From Geminocystis sp. NIES-3708 (GTDB lineage: Bacteria; Cyanobacteriota; Cyanobacteriia; Cyanobacteriales; Cyanobacteriaceae), in the NCBI RefSeq assembly GCF_001548095.1, contig NZ_AP014815.1:1425656-1489655 (forward strand): a DNA stretch of 64,000 bases, in the 5' to 3' direction. Positions 27,845 through 39,722 of the stretch are shown in pieces. Made by a program: the position numbers and the translations under genes. Under the pieces are notes generated by a model that was given only the letters and a program-made list of their open reading frames with translations, made no database searches and was not told the DNA's origin. Each line of letters opens with the position of its first letter. Positions within the stretch are counted from its first letter, which is position 1.

Positions 27845-30349
27845 TTAAGATTGCCAATTTAAAGCTAAAGTAATTACTTCATCAGGTTGCAATTTTATGA
27901 GTGCTTTTTCTGAATTTTGTCCTTGATTCGATGATAATTTATGGACATCAATAACATAACGTTGATCAAGATTTGTTTTAATAACTATATTCTCACAATT
28001 ATCACCTAATAACATTGACTGTAAATGATCTTCTTTTTGTTTAAATCGAAAACCTTGAGTACCAATTTCACCAATACTTATTTTACGAATGAAATTAATA
28101 GAGATAATTTTGCCATAACCTAATTTAGAAATCAACACCAAATTACTATCATTTTTTACTCCTAAACAACCGACAATTGTTTCACCGAATCTTAATTTGA
28201 TGCCAACATTTCCTTGGGCAGATTTTCCCATAATCGGTATATTCTGATCTGTTATATTATAGTGTAAAATGCGTCCTCCAGTAGTTGCGATCGCCAATTC
28301 TTCTCCTTCATTAACAGGGAAAATATATTTTAATTTGTCTTTTGGTTTTAATTTGATAAGTTGAAAACCTCTGTTACCAATACCATCTAATTCTTTTAGG
28401 CTAACTCGTTTCACAAAACCTCCTTCTGTCAATAACAATAAAGTAGATTTTTCATTGTCAGGGTGAAGACATAAATAGTTAATGGGTTGATAATCATTTT
28501 GCATGGCACTATTAGACACCAAACGCTCAATAGTTTGTTTAGTAGGAAAAGAAGGAATTTGGACGGTAGAAATAGGATAGGCTTTTCCACTGTCGAAAAA
28601 TACCATAATTTGCTCTTGTTTATTAATTAATGACTGATAAACGATTAAATCAGTGGTTTTTTTGATTAAAGGGATTTTTTCAATAGCCGTTTGCGGTTGC
28701 CAATAAATTTTACCTTTAGCAGTAATTTGTACCACTGCATCTGTTGGCAATTCCTGCGTTATGATTAATGGTAAAGATTCCCTCTCATTTTCATCAGATT
28801 TAACGGTAGTTTTTTTCTCCTTTACCTTTTCTACGGGAATAGTAATATTATTAATTATTTTTGTACGGCGATCATCTCCAAATTTGCGTTTAAAACTGCG
28901 TAATTCTTTTTTAAAGGCTTTTAATAATTCTTGTCTGTCAGCTAATAAGCCTTCTAATTGTAAAATTCTTCCTTGTAATTGAGTAAATTCTTCCTCTAAT
29001 TTTTGCTTTTCTAAACCTGTTATCCTTCTTAAAGGCATGGATAAAATAGAATTAGCTTGAGATTCACTAATTTTTAATTTCTCTTGTAAGCTAATTTTTG
29101 CCGTTGTGCCATCTGCTGAATTAGCTAAAATTTCTATAACTTTTTTAACTTGTTTTAAGGCAATTAATAAACCTTCTAATAAATGGACTCTCTCTCGTTT
29201 TTCTGTTAATTCATACTGAAATTGTCTTGTTAAAGTAATTTCTCTAAATCGTAAAAATTCCTCTAACATTTCTTTTAAAGATAATTGGCAAGGTTTTTTA
29301 TCAACTAAACCCAACATAATTACCCCGAAATTACTTTGTAAAGCCGTTTGTTTATACAGTTGATTAAGAACATTTTGCGGTTGGGCATCTTTTTTCAATT
29401 CTATTACAACTCTAATACCTTGGCGATCGCTTTCATCCCGAATATCAGAAATATCCCCAATCTTACCTAAATTAACTAATTCAGCCACTTTTTCAATCCA
29501 TGCCGCTTTATTAACTTGGAAGGGTAACTCTCTGACAATAATCGCAGTTTTTTCTCGACTGCGTTTTTTCTGAGACTTCAAAATTTCAATAGAAGCAACA
29601 CCACGCATAGGAATAATACCTTTTCCCGTCAAATAAGCCTCTTTAATGCCAGTGGTATCAATTATCTCGCCTCCTGTCGGAAAATCAGGACCTGGAATCA
29701 ACTTTAATAGTTTATCATCAGTTAAATCAGGTTGATCGATTAAGGCAATTAAACCATTAACAATTTCGTTTAAATTATGGGGAGGAATATTTGTCGCCAT
29801 ACCAACCGCTATACCTGAACACCCATTTAAGAGCAAAATTGGTAGCTTGGCAGGTAAAACCACAGGCTCTTGTTGTGAATTGTCAAAATTGCCAGTAAAG
29901 TCAACGGTGGACTCGTTAACCTCCTCTAGCATGGTTTCATAGGAAATTCCTGCTAATCTTGTTTCAGTGTAACGCATCGCCGCCGCAGGATCGTTATCGA
30001 CACTACCAAAATTACCATGCCCTGATAATAAAGGATAACGGCTAGAAAAATCCTGTACTAACCTCACCATAGCATCATATACCGATTGATCGCCATGGGG
30101 GTGATATTTTCCCAATACATCCCCTACTACCCTAGCACATTTACGAAAAGGACGATCTGGACTTAATCCTAATTCATACATGGCATATAAAATACGCCGA
30201 TGAACAGGTTTTAAACCATCTCTGACATCAGGCAAAGCACGTCCTACAATAACGCTCATGGCATATTCCAAATACGAACGCTCCATTTCAGCATGTAACG
30301 CAGTTGGAATAATTTGACCTTGACCTAATAAATTTAATTGTTGTACCAT
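27845..30349 (-). CDS. gyrA: Type IIA DNA topoisomerase subunit A (GyrA/ParC type)
   Basis: 834 aa. The N-terminal breakage-reunion domain has catalytic Tyr127 in [10 protein letters not shown]; the C-terminal part is a six-bladed beta-pinwheel (from about 520). The quinolone-pocket position equivalent to E. coli Ser83 is Gln88 (HGDQSVYD). The canonical QRRGGKG GyrA box is not obvious; the blade motifs read GNRGFQLIK and GTQGFRFKQ. Close in pattern to the protein annotated gyrA in Synechocystis, so I use that symbol with the caveat that ParC-like activity cannot be excluded. It works with a GyrB subunit encoded elsewhere. Confidence 0.88.
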   Translation of the reverse strand: MVQQLNLLGQGQIIPTALHAEMERSYLEYAMSVIVGRALPDVRDGLKPVHRRILYAMYELGLSPDRPFRKCARVVGDVLGKYHPHGDQSVYDAMVRLVQDFSSRYPLLSGHGNFGSVDNDPAAAMRYTETRLAGISYETMLEEVNESTVDFTGNFDNSQQEPVVLPAKLPILLLNGCSGIAVGMATNIPPHNLNEIVNGLIALIDQPDLTDDKLLKLIPGPDFPTGGEIIDTTGIKEAYLTGKGIIPMRGVASIEILKSQKKRSREKTAIIVRELPFQVNKAAWIEKVAELVNLGKIGDISDIRDESDRQGIRVVIELKKDAQPQNVLNQLYKQTALQSNFGVIMLGLVDKKPCQLSLKEMLEEFLRFREITLTRQFQYELTEKRERVHLLEGLLIALKQVKKVIEILANSADGTTAKISLQEKLKISESQANSILSMPLRRITGLEKQKLEEEFTQLQGRILQLEGLLADRQELLKAFKKELRSFKRKFGDDRRTKIINNITIPVEKVKEKKTTVKSDENERESLPLIITQELPTDAVVQITAKGKIYWQPQTAIEKIPLIKKTTDLIVYQSLINKQEQIMVFFDSGKAYPISTVQIPSFPTKQTIERLVSNSAMQNDYQPINYLCLHPDNEKSTLLLLTEGGFVKRVSLKELDGIGNRGFQLIKLKPKDKLKYIFPVNEGEELAIATTGGRILHYNITDQNIPIMGKSAQGNVGIKLRFGETIVGCLGVKNDSNLVLISKLGYGKIISINFIRKISIGEIGTQGFRFKQKEDHLQSMLLGDNCENIVIKTNLDQRYVIDVHKLSSNQGQNSEKALIKLQPDEVITLALNWQS

Positions 30350-30504
30350 GAGTATTATTACTTAATCTTTATAAACTGACGTAATAGGCTATGTTTTAGA
30401 GATTAGCAAAACAATTCACAATTAACAATCAGTAATGGGTAATTAGTAATTAGGAATTGGGGAAATAAGATAACTCTTCTCGTCTTCTCTTACTGATTAA
30501 CAAT

Positions 30505-31320
30505 CTAAAGGCGTTTTTGCTGAATCAGGGCATTAACTAAACCTTCTAAGGTATATTCTTTGGCTTCTATATCTACTCTTTGGAATAATTCTTGACAAGT
30601 GAGGGAAGTTTGTGGTCCAATGGAAGCAATTGTAATATTTTTTAACAAAGAATGAAGACTAAGATTCGGATGGTTAATTAGGGCTTGATTGACTAAACGA
30701 TAAAAATTTCTAACGGTTTTTGAACTAGCAAAGGTAACAACACTAATAACCTCATTTCTGATAGCATCCCATGCAGTTTCATCGATAAAATCTGGACATC
30801 CTGACTGATAAGCGGGTATTTCTGTTATTTTTGCCCCTTTTTGACTTAATTCTTGTACTAAAATTTCTCTACCGCCGCTTTCGACTCTGGGAAATAAGAT
30901 TTTTTGCCCTTGTAATGTTTCGGGAAAATTTTCCACTAAAGAATCAGCAATAAAATCAGGAGGAATAAAATCTGCTTTTAAATTATATTTTTGTAAATAT
31001 TGCTCCGTTTTAGTGCCAACTACGGCAATTTTAATAATTTTTAAGTCATTTTTATCCTTACCGAGATGATGTAATCTTTCAAAAAAATATTCGACTCCGT
31101 TAGCTGATGTTAAGATTAACCAATCATATTCTTCTATATTGGCGATCGCATGATCTAATTGTTGCCAACTAGAAGGGGGTTTAATAACCAAAGCGGGAAA
31201 CTCTAAGACAATTCCTCCTTTTGCTTCTAACATTTCCCTAAATTGACTGTTAGCCGAAACCGCACGAGTCACTAAAATAGTTTCACCAGCTAGAGGATAA
31301 GATTCTTTATAGTTAATCAT
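30505..31320 (-). CDS. hemD: Uroporphyrinogen-III synthase
   Basis: 271 aa, two-lobed HemD fold. Recognisable parts: TILVTRAVSANSQFREMLEAKG, WLILTSANGVEYFF and the second-lobe FASSKTVRNFY with a late IASIGPQTS. It closes hydroxymethylbilane to uroporphyrinogen III for heme, chlorophyll, bilins and cobalamin. The gene lies 24 bp after cobA on the same strand, forming a short tetrapyrrole operon. Confidence 0.92.
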   Translation of the reverse strand: MINYKESYPLAGETILVTRAVSANSQFREMLEAKGGIVLEFPALVIKPPSSWQQLDHAIANIEEYDWLILTSANGVEYFFERLHHLGKDKNDLKIIKIAVVGTKTEQYLQKYNLKADFIPPDFIADSLVENFPETLQGQKILFPRVESGGREILVQELSQKGAKITEIPAYQSGCPDFIDETAWDAIRNEVISVVTFASSKTVRNFYRLVNQALINHPNLSLHSLLKNITIASIGPQTSLTCQELFQRVDIEAKEYTLEGLVNALIQQKRL

Positions 31321-31344
31321 TTTTTATTGATTATTGTTCACTAT

Positions 31345-32043
31345 TCATTGTTCATTCTCAACGACTTTACCAATAACGATGATACAAGGGGATAAAGAAA
31401 TATTAAGGGTTTTTTCAACAATATTATCTAACCTTCCTTTCCAAATTTGTTGCTGACTACTCCCACCATTTTTGATAATCGCTATGGGAAAATTTGGTGA
31501 TCGACCATATAATTGTAATTTTTCAACAATTATTGACAAATTTTTACCCGCCATTAAAATAACTAAAGTATCAACTTGACTAAGAATTGACCAATTTAAG
31601 CTATCACAATCATGCCCCGTGACAATAGTGACACATTGACTATCATTTTTTTCTGTTAACATAATGTTAGCCAATAAAGGAGCGGCAAGAGCAGAAGAAA
31701 CACCGGGTATAAATTCAATTTCAGTATTAATAGCTTGTAAAACCTTTAATTCTTCATTAATACGCCCGAAAATTCCACAATCACCACTTTTAAGACGAAT
31801 AACTTGATGATATTTTTGAGCATAAGTAACTAATAAATCATTAATACTTTCTTGGGATGTGCTAATTTTTCCTCCTCTTTTACCGACACAAATCTTAATG
31901 CAATGAGCACTGGCAAGATCTAAAATTTGAGTATCCACTAAAGCATCATAAATAATCACCTCAGCCTGAGAAATAATCCTTGCACCTTTAACGGTAAGAT
32001 AATCAACACCACCAATCCCAGCACCTACAAAAAAAACTGTCAT
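31345..32043 (-). CDS. cobA: Uroporphyrinogen-III C-methyltransferase
   Basis: 232 aa. The SAM-dependent tetrapyrrole methylase shows FFVGAGIGGVDYLTVKG, VIYDALVD, RLKSGDCGIFGR and FIPGVSSALAAP. It makes precorrin-2 from uroporphyrinogen III for siroheme and cobalamin. Single-domain form without the CysG oxidase/chelatase part. First gene of the cobA-hemD pair, so substrate synthesis and methylation are encoded together. Confidence 0.93.
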   Translation of the reverse strand: MTVFFVGAGIGGVDYLTVKGARIISQAEVIIYDALVDTQILDLASAHCIKICVGKRGGKISTSQESINDLLVTYAQKYHQVIRLKSGDCGIFGRINEELKVLQAINTEIEFIPGVSSALAAPLLANIMLTEKNDSQCVTIVTGHDCDSLNWSILSQVDTLVILMAGKNLSIIVEKLQLYGRSPNFPIAIIKNGGSSQQQIWKGRLDNIVEKTLNISLSPCIIVIGKVVENEQ

Positions 32044-32161
32044 AATTTATTAAAATAAAATCTATTTAAGATTACTGGATGCGGTAGGCAATTAACAATG
32101 AATAAGGTTACTACCTAAAAAATAATAATCAAGAAGTCTTCTAGTCTTTTCATTCTAAATT

Positions 32162-32848
32162 ATGTTTACAGGATTGATACAAGGAATTGGTAATATAAAG
32201 TCTTTAGATAATGACTTATTCGCCATTGAAATTCATCAAAATTATTTGGGAATTATTTGTCAAGATTTAGCTATTGGTGATAGTGTTGCCGTAGATGGAA
32301 TTTGTTTAACAGTAGAAAAAGTTTTAGACAATGGTTTTTTTGCTACCGCATCCCCTGAAACTTTACAACGCACAACTTTAGCTGAAAATATCAAAAAGCA
32401 AAAAAAAGTTAACCTTGAAACTTCTTTACGAGTTGGCAGTAAAATTGGAGGACATTTCGTTAGTGGTCACGTAGATGGTATAGGATGTTTAGTAGAATTG
32501 GTAAACTGTCAACAATCATGGGAAATGACTTTTACTGCACCTTCAGAGTTAAAAAATCAGTGGCAAATTTATATTTCCCCTTATATAGTCTCGAAAGCCA
32601 GTATTGCTATCAATGGTATTAGCTTAACTATTGCTGATTGTGATATTCATGGTAATTGGTTTAAAGTTGCCGTAATTCCTCATACCTATAAGGAAACGAA
32701 TTTATCTCAATTAAAAGCTGGTGACTGGATAAATTTAGAAAGTGATATTTTAGGCAAGTATGTAGATAAATTAATTAGTCATCGTCTGGGGAAAAAATCT
32801 ATTCAAGAAGATATTACCTTAGATTTTTTAACACAAAATGGTTATTAA
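32162..32848 (+). CDS. ribE: Riboflavin synthase alpha chain
   Basis: 228 aa, two lumazine-binding repeats. The start MFTGLIQGIGNI, the first-repeat VDGICLTV, the HFVSGHVDGIG centre and second-repeat AINGISLTIAD are typical. It dismutates two 6,7-dimethyl-8-ribityllumazine molecules to riboflavin. Divergent from cobA. No FMN riboswitch is recognisable in the 118-bp upstream gap. Confidence 0.94.
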   Translation: MFTGLIQGIGNIKSLDNDLFAIEIHQNYLGIICQDLAIGDSVAVDGICLTVEKVLDNGFFATASPETLQRTTLAENIKKQKKVNLETSLRVGSKIGGHFVSGHVDGIGCLVELVNCQQSWEMTFTAPSELKNQWQIYISPYIVSKASIAINGISLTIADCDIHGNWFKVAVIPHTYKETNLSQLKAGDWINLESDILGKYVDKLISHRLGKKSIQEDITLDFLTQNGY

Positions 32849-32872
32849 TCAAACTCATAAAAACTAAATTAA

Positions 32873-33412
32873 TTAATCTATTAAATTAGGTTTGGATGTA
32901 TTTAATAATTCTAAGGGATTCATTTCTAAATTATAAGCAATCCAAATAAAACTACCACTAAAAAATATAATAGTAGCCGCTAGACTTCCTCCTAAGATTT
33001 TAACCTTTTTGTTCAAAGATTTTATCTCTAATTTACTTTTATTTAAAATAGGTAGTAATTCATCAGCAATAATATTTGTCTCTAAACTCAATATTTCTTT
33101 TTCCGAAAATTCTACAAGGGTATAAAGCCAATCGGTAATTAGTTGGGGACATTTTGGCTGTAAATATAATTTTACTCCCAAAGATTGAGCAATAGGGCGA
33201 GGGAAACGGCTTAAATACTTAAGAGTGGCATTAATTCCCCATAATGGAAAATATTTATTTATGAGATTAATAGTCGCTATATCGTATAAACAGCCAACAA
33301 TAGCTTTAGCCGTCACTTCTTCTCTTTTAAATAATTGATCTAAAAGTATTAAAATTTCTCTTAATTTTATCTGTTCTAAAGTCTTTTCTTCTTCTGTTTT
33401 TAGTTTAGTCAT
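32873..33412 (-). CDS. Conserved protein with a C-terminal membrane helix, function unknown
   Basis: 179 aa. Mostly helical soluble part (1-135) with LYDIATINLINKYFP and the FPRPIAQSLGVKLYLQPKCP stretch, then one membrane helix at about 143-163 (LGGSLAATIIFFSGSFIWIAY). It looks tail-anchored, with the soluble part facing the cytoplasm. It resembles unannotated cyanobacterial proteins; no catalytic motif is visible. Convergent with ribE. Confidence 0.65.
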   Translation of the reverse strand: MTKLKTEEEKTLEQIKLREILILLDQLFKREEVTAKAIVGCLYDIATINLINKYFPLWGINATLKYLSRFPRPIAQSLGVKLYLQPKCPQLITDWLYTLVEFSEKEILSLETNIIADELLPILNKSKLEIKSLNKKVKILGGSLAATIIFFSGSFIWIAYNLEMNPLELLNTSKPNLID

Positions 33413-33749
33413 TATTCTTAAGTTTGAATTTTATTATCAATTAATTTCAAGTATTAAAAGAAGGTTAAATCTTAAATTTAAGTTAGCTCATCTCATTATA
33501 CAGTTTAGTTAAATATAATTTTTATTATTGTCAAATACATAATAATTTTGAATATCTTAAAGTAATCATATCACAGCAATAAAATTATATTCTATCTCTG
33601 ACAATTATCCTCATTTAATGCTATAATTTGGGTGAAAATAAAATTTTATAGGGTTTTATTATCCGTAAAGCTGATTAAAATTTGACGATTACCCATGGTT
33701 ATTAAAAATCAATTAGCCGTTACTAATTATCCATTATTCATTACAAAAA
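33413..33749. other. Non-coding gap upstream of prfC
   Basis: 337 bp between the divergent membrane-anchored gene and prfC. It is very AT-rich, with no frame over about 30 codons that looks coding and no tRNA-like structure. It contains the candidate prfC promoter listed separately, which would give a leader of roughly 115 bases. Confidence 0.6.
33598..33627 (+). promoter_or_regulatory. Candidate sigma-70 type promoter for prfC
   Basis: CTGACA at 33598-33603, 18-base spacer, TATAAT at 33622-33627. The -10 box is a perfect consensus and the -35 box has one mismatch. Sequence match only. Confidence 0.5.
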
Positions 33750-35348
33750 ATGTCCTCAAGCATCGAACAAGAATTATTAAAAGCAGTTAGTAAAAGACGC
33801 AATTTTGCTATTATTTCTCACCCTGACGCTGGAAAAACAACCCTAACAGAAAAACTTTTATTATACGGAGGTGCAATACACCAAGCGGGGGCAGTAAAAG
33901 CTAGAGGTGAACAACGACGAGTTACATCTGACTGGATGGAGTTGGAAAAACAACGGGGTATCTCCATTACTTCCACAGTTTTGCAATTTGAATATAACGG
34001 TTATCATATCAATCTTTTGGACACTCCCGGACACCAAGATTTTAGTGAAGATACCTATCGCACTTTAGCCGCCGCCGATAATGCCGTGATGTTGATTGAT
34101 GCGGCAAAGGGCTTAGAGCCACAAACTCGTAAACTCTTTGAAGTATGTAAATTGCGAGGACTTCCCATTTTTACTTTTATCAATAAAATGGATCGTCCGG
34201 GTAGAGATGCCTTTGATTTATTGGACGAAATTGAGAAAGAATTGGGCTTAAAAACTTATCCTGTTAACTATCCTGTGGGTATTGGTGACTATTTTAAAGG
34301 AGTTTTTGATCGTCGTCAACAAGACTATCACCTTTTTGAAAGAGTTGCTCATGGTAGTAAAGAAGTGCCTGAAATTATTATCCCTAGTGGTGATGAAAGT
34401 CTGAAAAAGTATTTAGACTCACAACTATACGAGCAAACCTTGGAAGAATTAGAAATGGTGCAAGAAGTTGGTGCAGAATTTGACTTACAAGCCATTCATG
34501 AAGGTAAAATGACTCCTGTCTTTTTTGGAAGTGCTATGACAAATTTTGGTGTGAGTTTATTTTTACAATCTTTTTTAGATTATGCTTTACCACCAACACC
34601 AAGAAAATCTAACTTAGGCTCATTAGACCCTACCTATCCTGATTTTACGGGTTTTGTGTTCAAATTACAAGCGAATATGGATCCTAAGCATCGAGATAGA
34701 GTCGCTTTTGTCAGAGTTTGCACAGGAAAATTTGAGAAAGATATGACAGTAAATCATTCTCGTAGCGGTAAAGTAATTCGATTGTCTCATCCTCAAAAGT
34801 TGTTTGCCCAAGGCAGGGAATCGATAGAAGAAGCATATCCGGGAGATGTTATTGGTTTAAATAATCCAGGAGTTTTTGCCATTGGGGATACTATTTATCT
34901 CGGTAAAAAATTGCAATATGAGGGTATTCCCAGCTTTTCCCCTGAGTTATTCGCCTACCTCAAAAATCCTAATCCTTCTCAATTTAAACAGTTTCAAAAA
35001 GGTATTCAACAACTACAAGAAGAAGGTGCAGTACAGATAATGTATTCTAATGATGAGTTTATTCGAGATCCCATTTTAGCAGCGGTTGGTCAATTACAAT
35101 TTGAAGTAGTACAATACCGAATGTTAAGTGAGTATAACGTAGAAACAAGATTAGAAGCTATTCCTTTTGCTGTGGCACGTTGGGTTGTGGATGGTTGGGA
35201 AGCTCTAGAAAAAGTTGGGCGTATATTTAATACTATGACGGTAAAAGATGCTCTTGATCGCCCAGTATTACTATTTCGTAATGAATGGAATGTTAATCAA
35301 TTACTAGGTGATCATCCTGATTTAAAGTTAAGTACGATTGCCTTTTAA
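33750..35348 (+). CDS. prfC: Peptide chain release factor 3
   Basis: 532 aa translational GTPase. G1 SHPDAGKTT, the ERxRGI-equivalent [10 protein letters not shown]3 [13 protein letters not shown] (the RF3-specific form), G4 NKMDR and the RF3 C-terminal domain with [13 protein letters not shown]. It removes RF1/RF2 from the ribosome after termination. Normal length. Confidence 0.96.
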   Translation: MSSSIEQELLKAVSKRRNFAIISHPDAGKTTLTEKLLLYGGAIHQAGAVKARGEQRRVTSDWMELEKQRGISITSTVLQFEYNGYHINLLDTPGHQDFSEDTYRTLAAADNAVMLIDAAKGLEPQTRKLFEVCKLRGLPIFTFINKMDRPGRDAFDLLDEIEKELGLKTYPVNYPVGIGDYFKGVFDRRQQDYHLFERVAHGSKEVPEIIIPSGDESLKKYLDSQLYEQTLEELEMVQEVGAEFDLQAIHEGKMTPVFFGSAMTNFGVSLFLQSFLDYALPPTPRKSNLGSLDPTYPDFTGFVFKLQANMDPKHRDRVAFVRVCTGKFEKDMTVNHSRSGKVIRLSHPQKLFAQGRESIEEAYPGDVIGLNNPGVFAIGDTIYLGKKLQYEGIPSFSPELFAYLKNPNPSQFKQFQKGIQQLQEEGAVQIMYSNDEFIRDPILAAVGQLQFEVVQYRMLSEYNVETRLEAIPFAVARWVVDGWEALEKVGRIFNTMTVKDALDRPVLLFRNEWNVNQLLGDHPDLKLSTIAF

Positions 35349-35745
35349 ATATAATAGGAGTTGTGCAAACCAATGATTCTGAGAAAATTTAAACACTAAT
35401 GATGGTAGTTAGTGGGCAATATCCACCCGAGGTTTAGAGTAAATACTTAAGTTCTATATAATTAATTAGGGATTGTTGAATAAGTAGAAAGTTTTTCAAA
35501 TCAAGGGTTGAAAAATACTACATTCACAAAAAAGTATAAGGTTGTGGTGACTTTTATTCAAAAATGCAACCTACTTTTTTATAGCACTTAACCAAATATC
35601 TTTGTTTATAACTATTTCTCCTAGTCTCAACAAAAAACTTTTTCATCGCACCCTAATTAAGATCATAGTGTCAATTTCTTATATCCAATCCCTATATAAT
35701 AATAATTTGCCCAAGTTATTAGAATAAAGATTTATATATAATTTT
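35349..35745. other. Non-coding gap between prfC and valS
   Basis: 397 bp, AT-rich. A hairpin GTGG-GCAATAT-CCAC lies near 35412-35426, and an AGGTTG...CAACCT hairpin (35539-35572) runs into TTTTTT at 35575-35580, which could end the prfC transcript. I see no T-box-like leader, tRNA or small gene. Confidence 0.5.
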
Positions 35746-38700
35746 ATGACTGACTCTCAATTTATATTATCACCACAATATGAGCCCCAAGCTACCGAAG
35801 CTAAATGGCAAGAATTTTGGAGACAAAACGAAACCTTCAACGCCAATCCTGAGAAAGAAGGCGAGGCATATGCGATCGTAATTCCTCCTCCTAACGTTAC
35901 AGGTAGATTGCACATGGGACACGCTTTTAATACATCTCTGATTGATACCCTTATTCGTTACCATCGCATGACGGGGAAAAATACCCTCTGTTTACCCGGT
36001 ACAGATCATGCTAGTATTGCGGTACAGACGATTATTGAAAAACAACTCAAAGAAGAAGGTAAGACTCGTTACGATTTAGGCAGAGAGAAATTTTTAGAAA
36101 AGGCTTGGCAATGGCGCACTGAATCAGGAGGGGCGATTGTTAACCAACTGCAAAGATTAGGCTTATCTGCAGATTGGAGTCGAGAAAGATTCACCCTCGA
36201 TGAGAATTTATGCACCGCCGTTAAAACTGCTTTCATTAAACTATATGAAGAAGGGTTAATCTATAGAGGTAACTATATGGTTAACTGGTGTCCTGAATCT
36301 CAATCCGCCGTATCTGACTTGGAAGTAGAAAATAAAGAAGTTGACGGTAATTTATGGCACTTACGTTATCCTTTGACAGAGGGAGATGAGTATATCGAAA
36401 TCGCCACAACACGCCCAGAAACAATGTTAGGAGATACTGCCGTTGCTGTTAATCCTAATGACGAGCGTTATCAACATCTTATTGGTAAGACTTTGATTTT
36501 ACCTATCACTTTCCGAGAAATTCCTATTATCGCCGATGAATTTGTAGATCCTACTTTTGGTACAGGATGTGTTAAAGTTACACCAGCACATGATCCTAAC
36601 GATTTTCAAATGGGTAAGCGACATAATCTACCCTTCATCAATATTTTAAATAAAGACGGCACGATTAACGAAAATGGTGGCGAATTTCAAGGGCAAGATA
36701 GATTTGAAGCACGGAAAAATATAGTTAACCGTCTCAATGATGAACAATTTTTAGTCAAAGTTGAAGCCTATCGTCATAGTGTACCCTATAGTGATCGAGG
36801 AAAAGTCCCCGTTGAGCCTCTCATTTCTACTCAATGGTATGTGAAAATTGAACCTTTAGCCCAAAATGCTTTAAACGAATTAGATAATAACCATTCTCCT
36901 CATTTTGTACCGGAAAGATGGCAAAAAGTCTATCGAGATTGGCTAGTTAAAATTCAAGATTGGTGTATTTCTCGTCAACTGTGGTGGGGACATCAAATTC
37001 CTGCTTGGTATATTATTAGTAAAACTGGGGGGGAAATTACCGATGAGACTCCTTTTATTGTAGCATTTGATGAAATTTCAGCGAGGGACAAAGCCGTTGA
37101 AGAATACGGAGAAGATATAATCATAGCTCAAGATCCAGATGTACTTGATACATGGTTTTCCTCGGGATTATGGCCCTTTTCTACAATGGGTTGGCCTTCC
37201 AATACTTATGATTTAGCTAAATATTATCCTAACACTACCATGGTGACAGGATTCGATATTATTTTCTTTTGGGTAGCAAGAATGACCATGATGGCTGGTC
37301 ATTTTACTGATAAAATGCCTTTTAAGGATGTCTATATTCATGGCTTGGTAAGGGATGAAAACGGCAAAAAAATGTCAAAATCTGCCAATAATGGTATCGA
37401 TCCCTTATTATTGAGCAATAAATACGGTACAGATGCCTTAAGATATACCCTAATTCGAGAAGTAGCTGGGGCAGGACAAGATATTAGTTTACAGTATAAT
37501 CGTGAAACCGATGAGTCAGAATCTGTGGAAGCCAGTCGTAATTTTGCCAATAAGTTATGGAATGCCGCCCGTTTTGTGTTGATGAATTTAGAAGGCAAAA
37601 CACCGCAACAGTTAGGTTATCCTCATTTACAGCTATTAGAATTATCAGACAGATGGATACTTTCAAAATTCAACCAAGTTGTTAAAGAAACGAGGGAAAA
37701 TATCGAGAGTTACGGTTTAGGAGAAGCGGCTAAAGGATTATATGAATTTATCTGGGGTGATTTTTGCGATTGGTATATTGAGTTAGTTAAGACTCGTTTA
37801 TGGATAAAAGGGGAATCTTCCTCCCGTGTGGTGGCACAACAAACTCTAGCTTATGTATTAGAAGGCATTTTAAAACTTTTACATCCTTTTATGCCTCACA
37901 TCACCGAAGAAATTTGGCACACTTTAACCCAAAATGAAAATGATAGTTTAGCCTTACAATCTTTTCCTGAAGTTGACGAATTAATCACCTTATCTCCTCA
38001 AGAGTTAGTTGCTACCACGCCAATAATGACCGTAAATCAAACGGAAGACGGTACAATTATCAAGCTAGGAAATCAAGTCGTAAGTTTATTAGATCAATTA
38101 CCTGATCAGGTTAGTGGATTTATTCGCAAATATCAACAACCTTTTACTCTATTATCAATAATTTTTATTACTTTCATCGCTTTACAATTAATTACTTCTG
38201 TTATTAGTGCTATTCATGATTTTCCTCTCTTAGCACCTTTTTTACAATTAGTTGGTTTACTCTACAGTTTATGGTTTACTTATCAAAACTTCGTGTTTGC
38301 AGAAGCGAGAAAGGAAACTTTCGAGAGATTCAATCGTTTAAAACAAGAAATTTTCGGACATTCTTCTTCCGATACTGCCATAGCTTTAGAATTTACAACT
38401 GCAACTCCTCAAGTCATCACTCCTCCTTTAACTACTCTTATTGATAATGATTTAGAAACCAGTTTTAGCCTTTTATTCGAGACAATTCGGGCGATTCGTA
38501 ACCTTCGGGCGGAAGCTGAAATTAAACCCGGTGTGAAGGTTAATGCTATTTTACAGTCAAATAGTGACCTTGAAAGGGCAATTTTAAGTCAAACCCAAAT
38601 TTATATTAAAGAGTTAGCAAAGGTTGATAGTCTCACTATTACTAATAGTTTAGCTGAAGAAATCTCACAAGCGATTGCCTCGGTTGTCGGCACAATTCAA

Positions 38701-38928
38701 ATATTGATACCCTTAGGCGGTATTGTTGAGATTGATAAACTAACAACAAAATTAGCTAAAAAACTGGCTAAAATTGAGGGAGAAATTAAATCTTTAGAAG
38801 GAAGGTTAAATAATCCCAATTTTGTCAATAAAGCACCTAAAGATATTATTGAAACGGCACAAAATGCTTTAAAAGAAAGTAAAATTCAAGGAGAGATTCT
38901 ACAAAAACGCATCGACTTACTAAGATAA
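35746..38928 (+). CDS. valS: Valyl-tRNA synthetase with an inserted CAAD membrane domain
   Basis: 1060 aa class I synthetase. HIGH motif [12 protein letters not shown] near 48-59, editing domain with [12 protein letters not shown] near 225, KMSKS at about 541-545 and C-terminal coiled coil (about 990-1055). Between the anticodon-binding domain and the coiled coil, residues about 780-875 form an extra domain with two membrane helices ([20 protein letters not shown] and [15 protein letters not shown]). This is the CAAD domain known from cyanobacterial aminoacyl-tRNA synthetases, which anchors the enzyme to thylakoid membranes. The catalytic parts are complete, so it should charge tRNA-Val normally. 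Confidence 0.96.
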   Translation: MTDSQFILSPQYEPQATEAKWQEFWRQNETFNANPEKEGEAYAIVIPPPNVTGRLHMGHAFNTSLIDTLIRYHRMTGKNTLCLPGTDHASIAVQTIIEKQLKEEGKTRYDLGREKFLEKAWQWRTESGGAIVNQLQRLGLSADWSRERFTLDENLCTAVKTAFIKLYEEGLIYRGNYMVNWCPESQSAVSDLEVENKEVDGNLWHLRYPLTEGDEYIEIATTRPETMLGDTAVAVNPNDERYQHLIGKTLILPITFREIPIIADEFVDPTFGTGCVKVTPAHDPNDFQMGKRHNLPFINILNKDGTINENGGEFQGQDRFEARKNIVNRLNDEQFLVKVEAYRHSVPYSDRGKVPVEPLISTQWYVKIEPLAQNALNELDNNHSPHFVPERWQKVYRDWLVKIQDWCISRQLWWGHQIPAWYIISKTGGEITDETPFIVAFDEISARDKAVEEYGEDIIIAQDPDVLDTWFSSGLWPFSTMGWPSNTYDLAKYYPNTTMVTGFDIIFFWVARMTMMAGHFTDKMPFKDVYIHGLVRDENGKKMSKSANNGIDPLLLSNKYGTDALRYTLIREVAGAGQDISLQYNRETDESESVEASRNFANKLWNAARFVLMNLEGKTPQQLGYPHLQLLELSDRWILSKFNQVVKETRENIESYGLGEAAKGLYEFIWGDFCDWYIELVKTRLWIKGESSSRVVAQQTLAYVLEGILKLLHPFMPHITEEIWHTLTQNENDSLALQSFPEVDELITLSPQELVATTPIMTVNQTEDGTIIKLGNQVVSLLDQLPDQVSGFIRKYQQPFTLLSIIFITFIALQLITSVISAIHDFPLLAPFLQLVGLLYSLWFTYQNFVFAEARKETFERFNRLKQEIFGHSSSDTAIALEFTTATPQVITPPLTTLIDNDLETSFSLLFETIRAIRNLRAEAEIKPGVKVNAILQSNSDLERAILSQTQIYIKELAKVDSLTITNSLAEEISQAIASVVGTIQILIPLGGIVEIDKLTTKLAKKLAKIEGEIKSLEGRLNNPNFVNKAPKDIIETAQNALKESKIQGEILQKRIDLLR

Positions 38929-38953
38929 TTGACAATTAACAATTAACAATTAC

Positions 38954-38997
38954 TCTTCTAGTCTTCTAGTCTTCTATTCTCCTATTCTCCTAGTCTT
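38954..38997. repeat. Short CTTCTAGT-type tandem repeat
   Basis: Just after valS, TCTTCTAG, TCTTCTAG, TCTTCTATTCTC, CTATTCTC, CTAGTCTT follow each other as imperfect tandem units. Similar runs occur near 32133 and 35625. These are short low-complexity intergenic repeats of the kind scattered through cyanobacterial genomes; no function is evident. Confidence 0.5.
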
Positions 38998-39018
38998 TCC
39001 CTAAACTGTTAATAGACA

Positions 39019-39456
39019 ATGTTGTACTTAGCCCAAGTTACAAAAAACACAATATCAGAGAAATTAGAATTAAATTTACTGGCGGTAGAAGAATCTAAAT
39101 TACAATGGACTTTTTGTCATGAGAAATTTTTATCTTTAAACGGTGAAGAAAGTTTTCCTTTAGGATTATTTTTATTAGTAGAATTAGATCATCATGATCA
39201 AATCATTCGTTGTCGAGATGCCAAAGATTGGATATTAAATTTAATCAGAGAATACTTAGTAGAAGGACATTCCAATCATAATATCAATATTCCAGAAGAA
39301 CAAGCCCGAATTGAAAAATGGCGGCAAGAATTAACTTCACAAAGTCAAGATTTAACTCGTCTTCGTCTGGAGATTGAAACTCGTAGAGAAGAATTACAAG
39401 AATTAGAGCAAAATTTACACATTGAAAGAGAAAAATTGAAATCAATTAATAATTAG
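39019..39456 (+). CDS. Conserved protein with a C-terminal coiled coil, function unknown
   Basis: 145 aa. Residues 1-90 look like a small alpha/beta domain (LYLAQVTKNTISEKLELNLLAVEES, FLLVELDHHDQIIRCRDAKDWI). Residues about 97-143 are a charged coiled coil (IEKWRQELTSQSQDLTRLRLEIETRREELQELEQN region). Soluble, no cysteine cluster. It looks like a conserved cyanobacterial protein; I cannot assign a role. It starts 90 bp after valS. Confidence 0.68.
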   Translation: MLYLAQVTKNTISEKLELNLLAVEESKLQWTFCHEKFLSLNGEESFPLGLFLLVELDHHDQIIRCRDAKDWILNLIREYLVEGHSNHNINIPEEQARIEKWRQELTSQSQDLTRLRLEIETRREELQELEQNLHIEREKLKSINN

Positions 39457-39722
39457 GTTGTGATGAAACAGTTTTTTGGTGGAGGTGGGAGACTAGGAGA
39501 AATACTTATAAATAAAGATTTTTGTCTCAGTATTATAATTAAATATGTTGAATTTTTGAATAAAATTTACTAAAATCCTACAATTTTTTCTTAATGTAGT
39601 ATTCCTAAATTCTTAATTTTAAAGAACTGTATATTTTTGAGTAAATACGATATAGATAATTAGGTTGAAATATTTCATTTTTGAATAAAAATTGTCAAAA
39701 AATAGTATAGAAGATTATACTT

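Noticed and set aside
35349-35745. Possible T-box or other leader riboswitch before valS
   Set aside because: No specifier loop, T-box sequence (TGGNACCGCG-like) or anti-terminator is visible, and T-boxes are not typical of cyanobacteria.
38954-38997. CRISPR-like array after valS
   Set aside because: The units are 8-12 bases, imperfect and without spacers; no cas gene is present.
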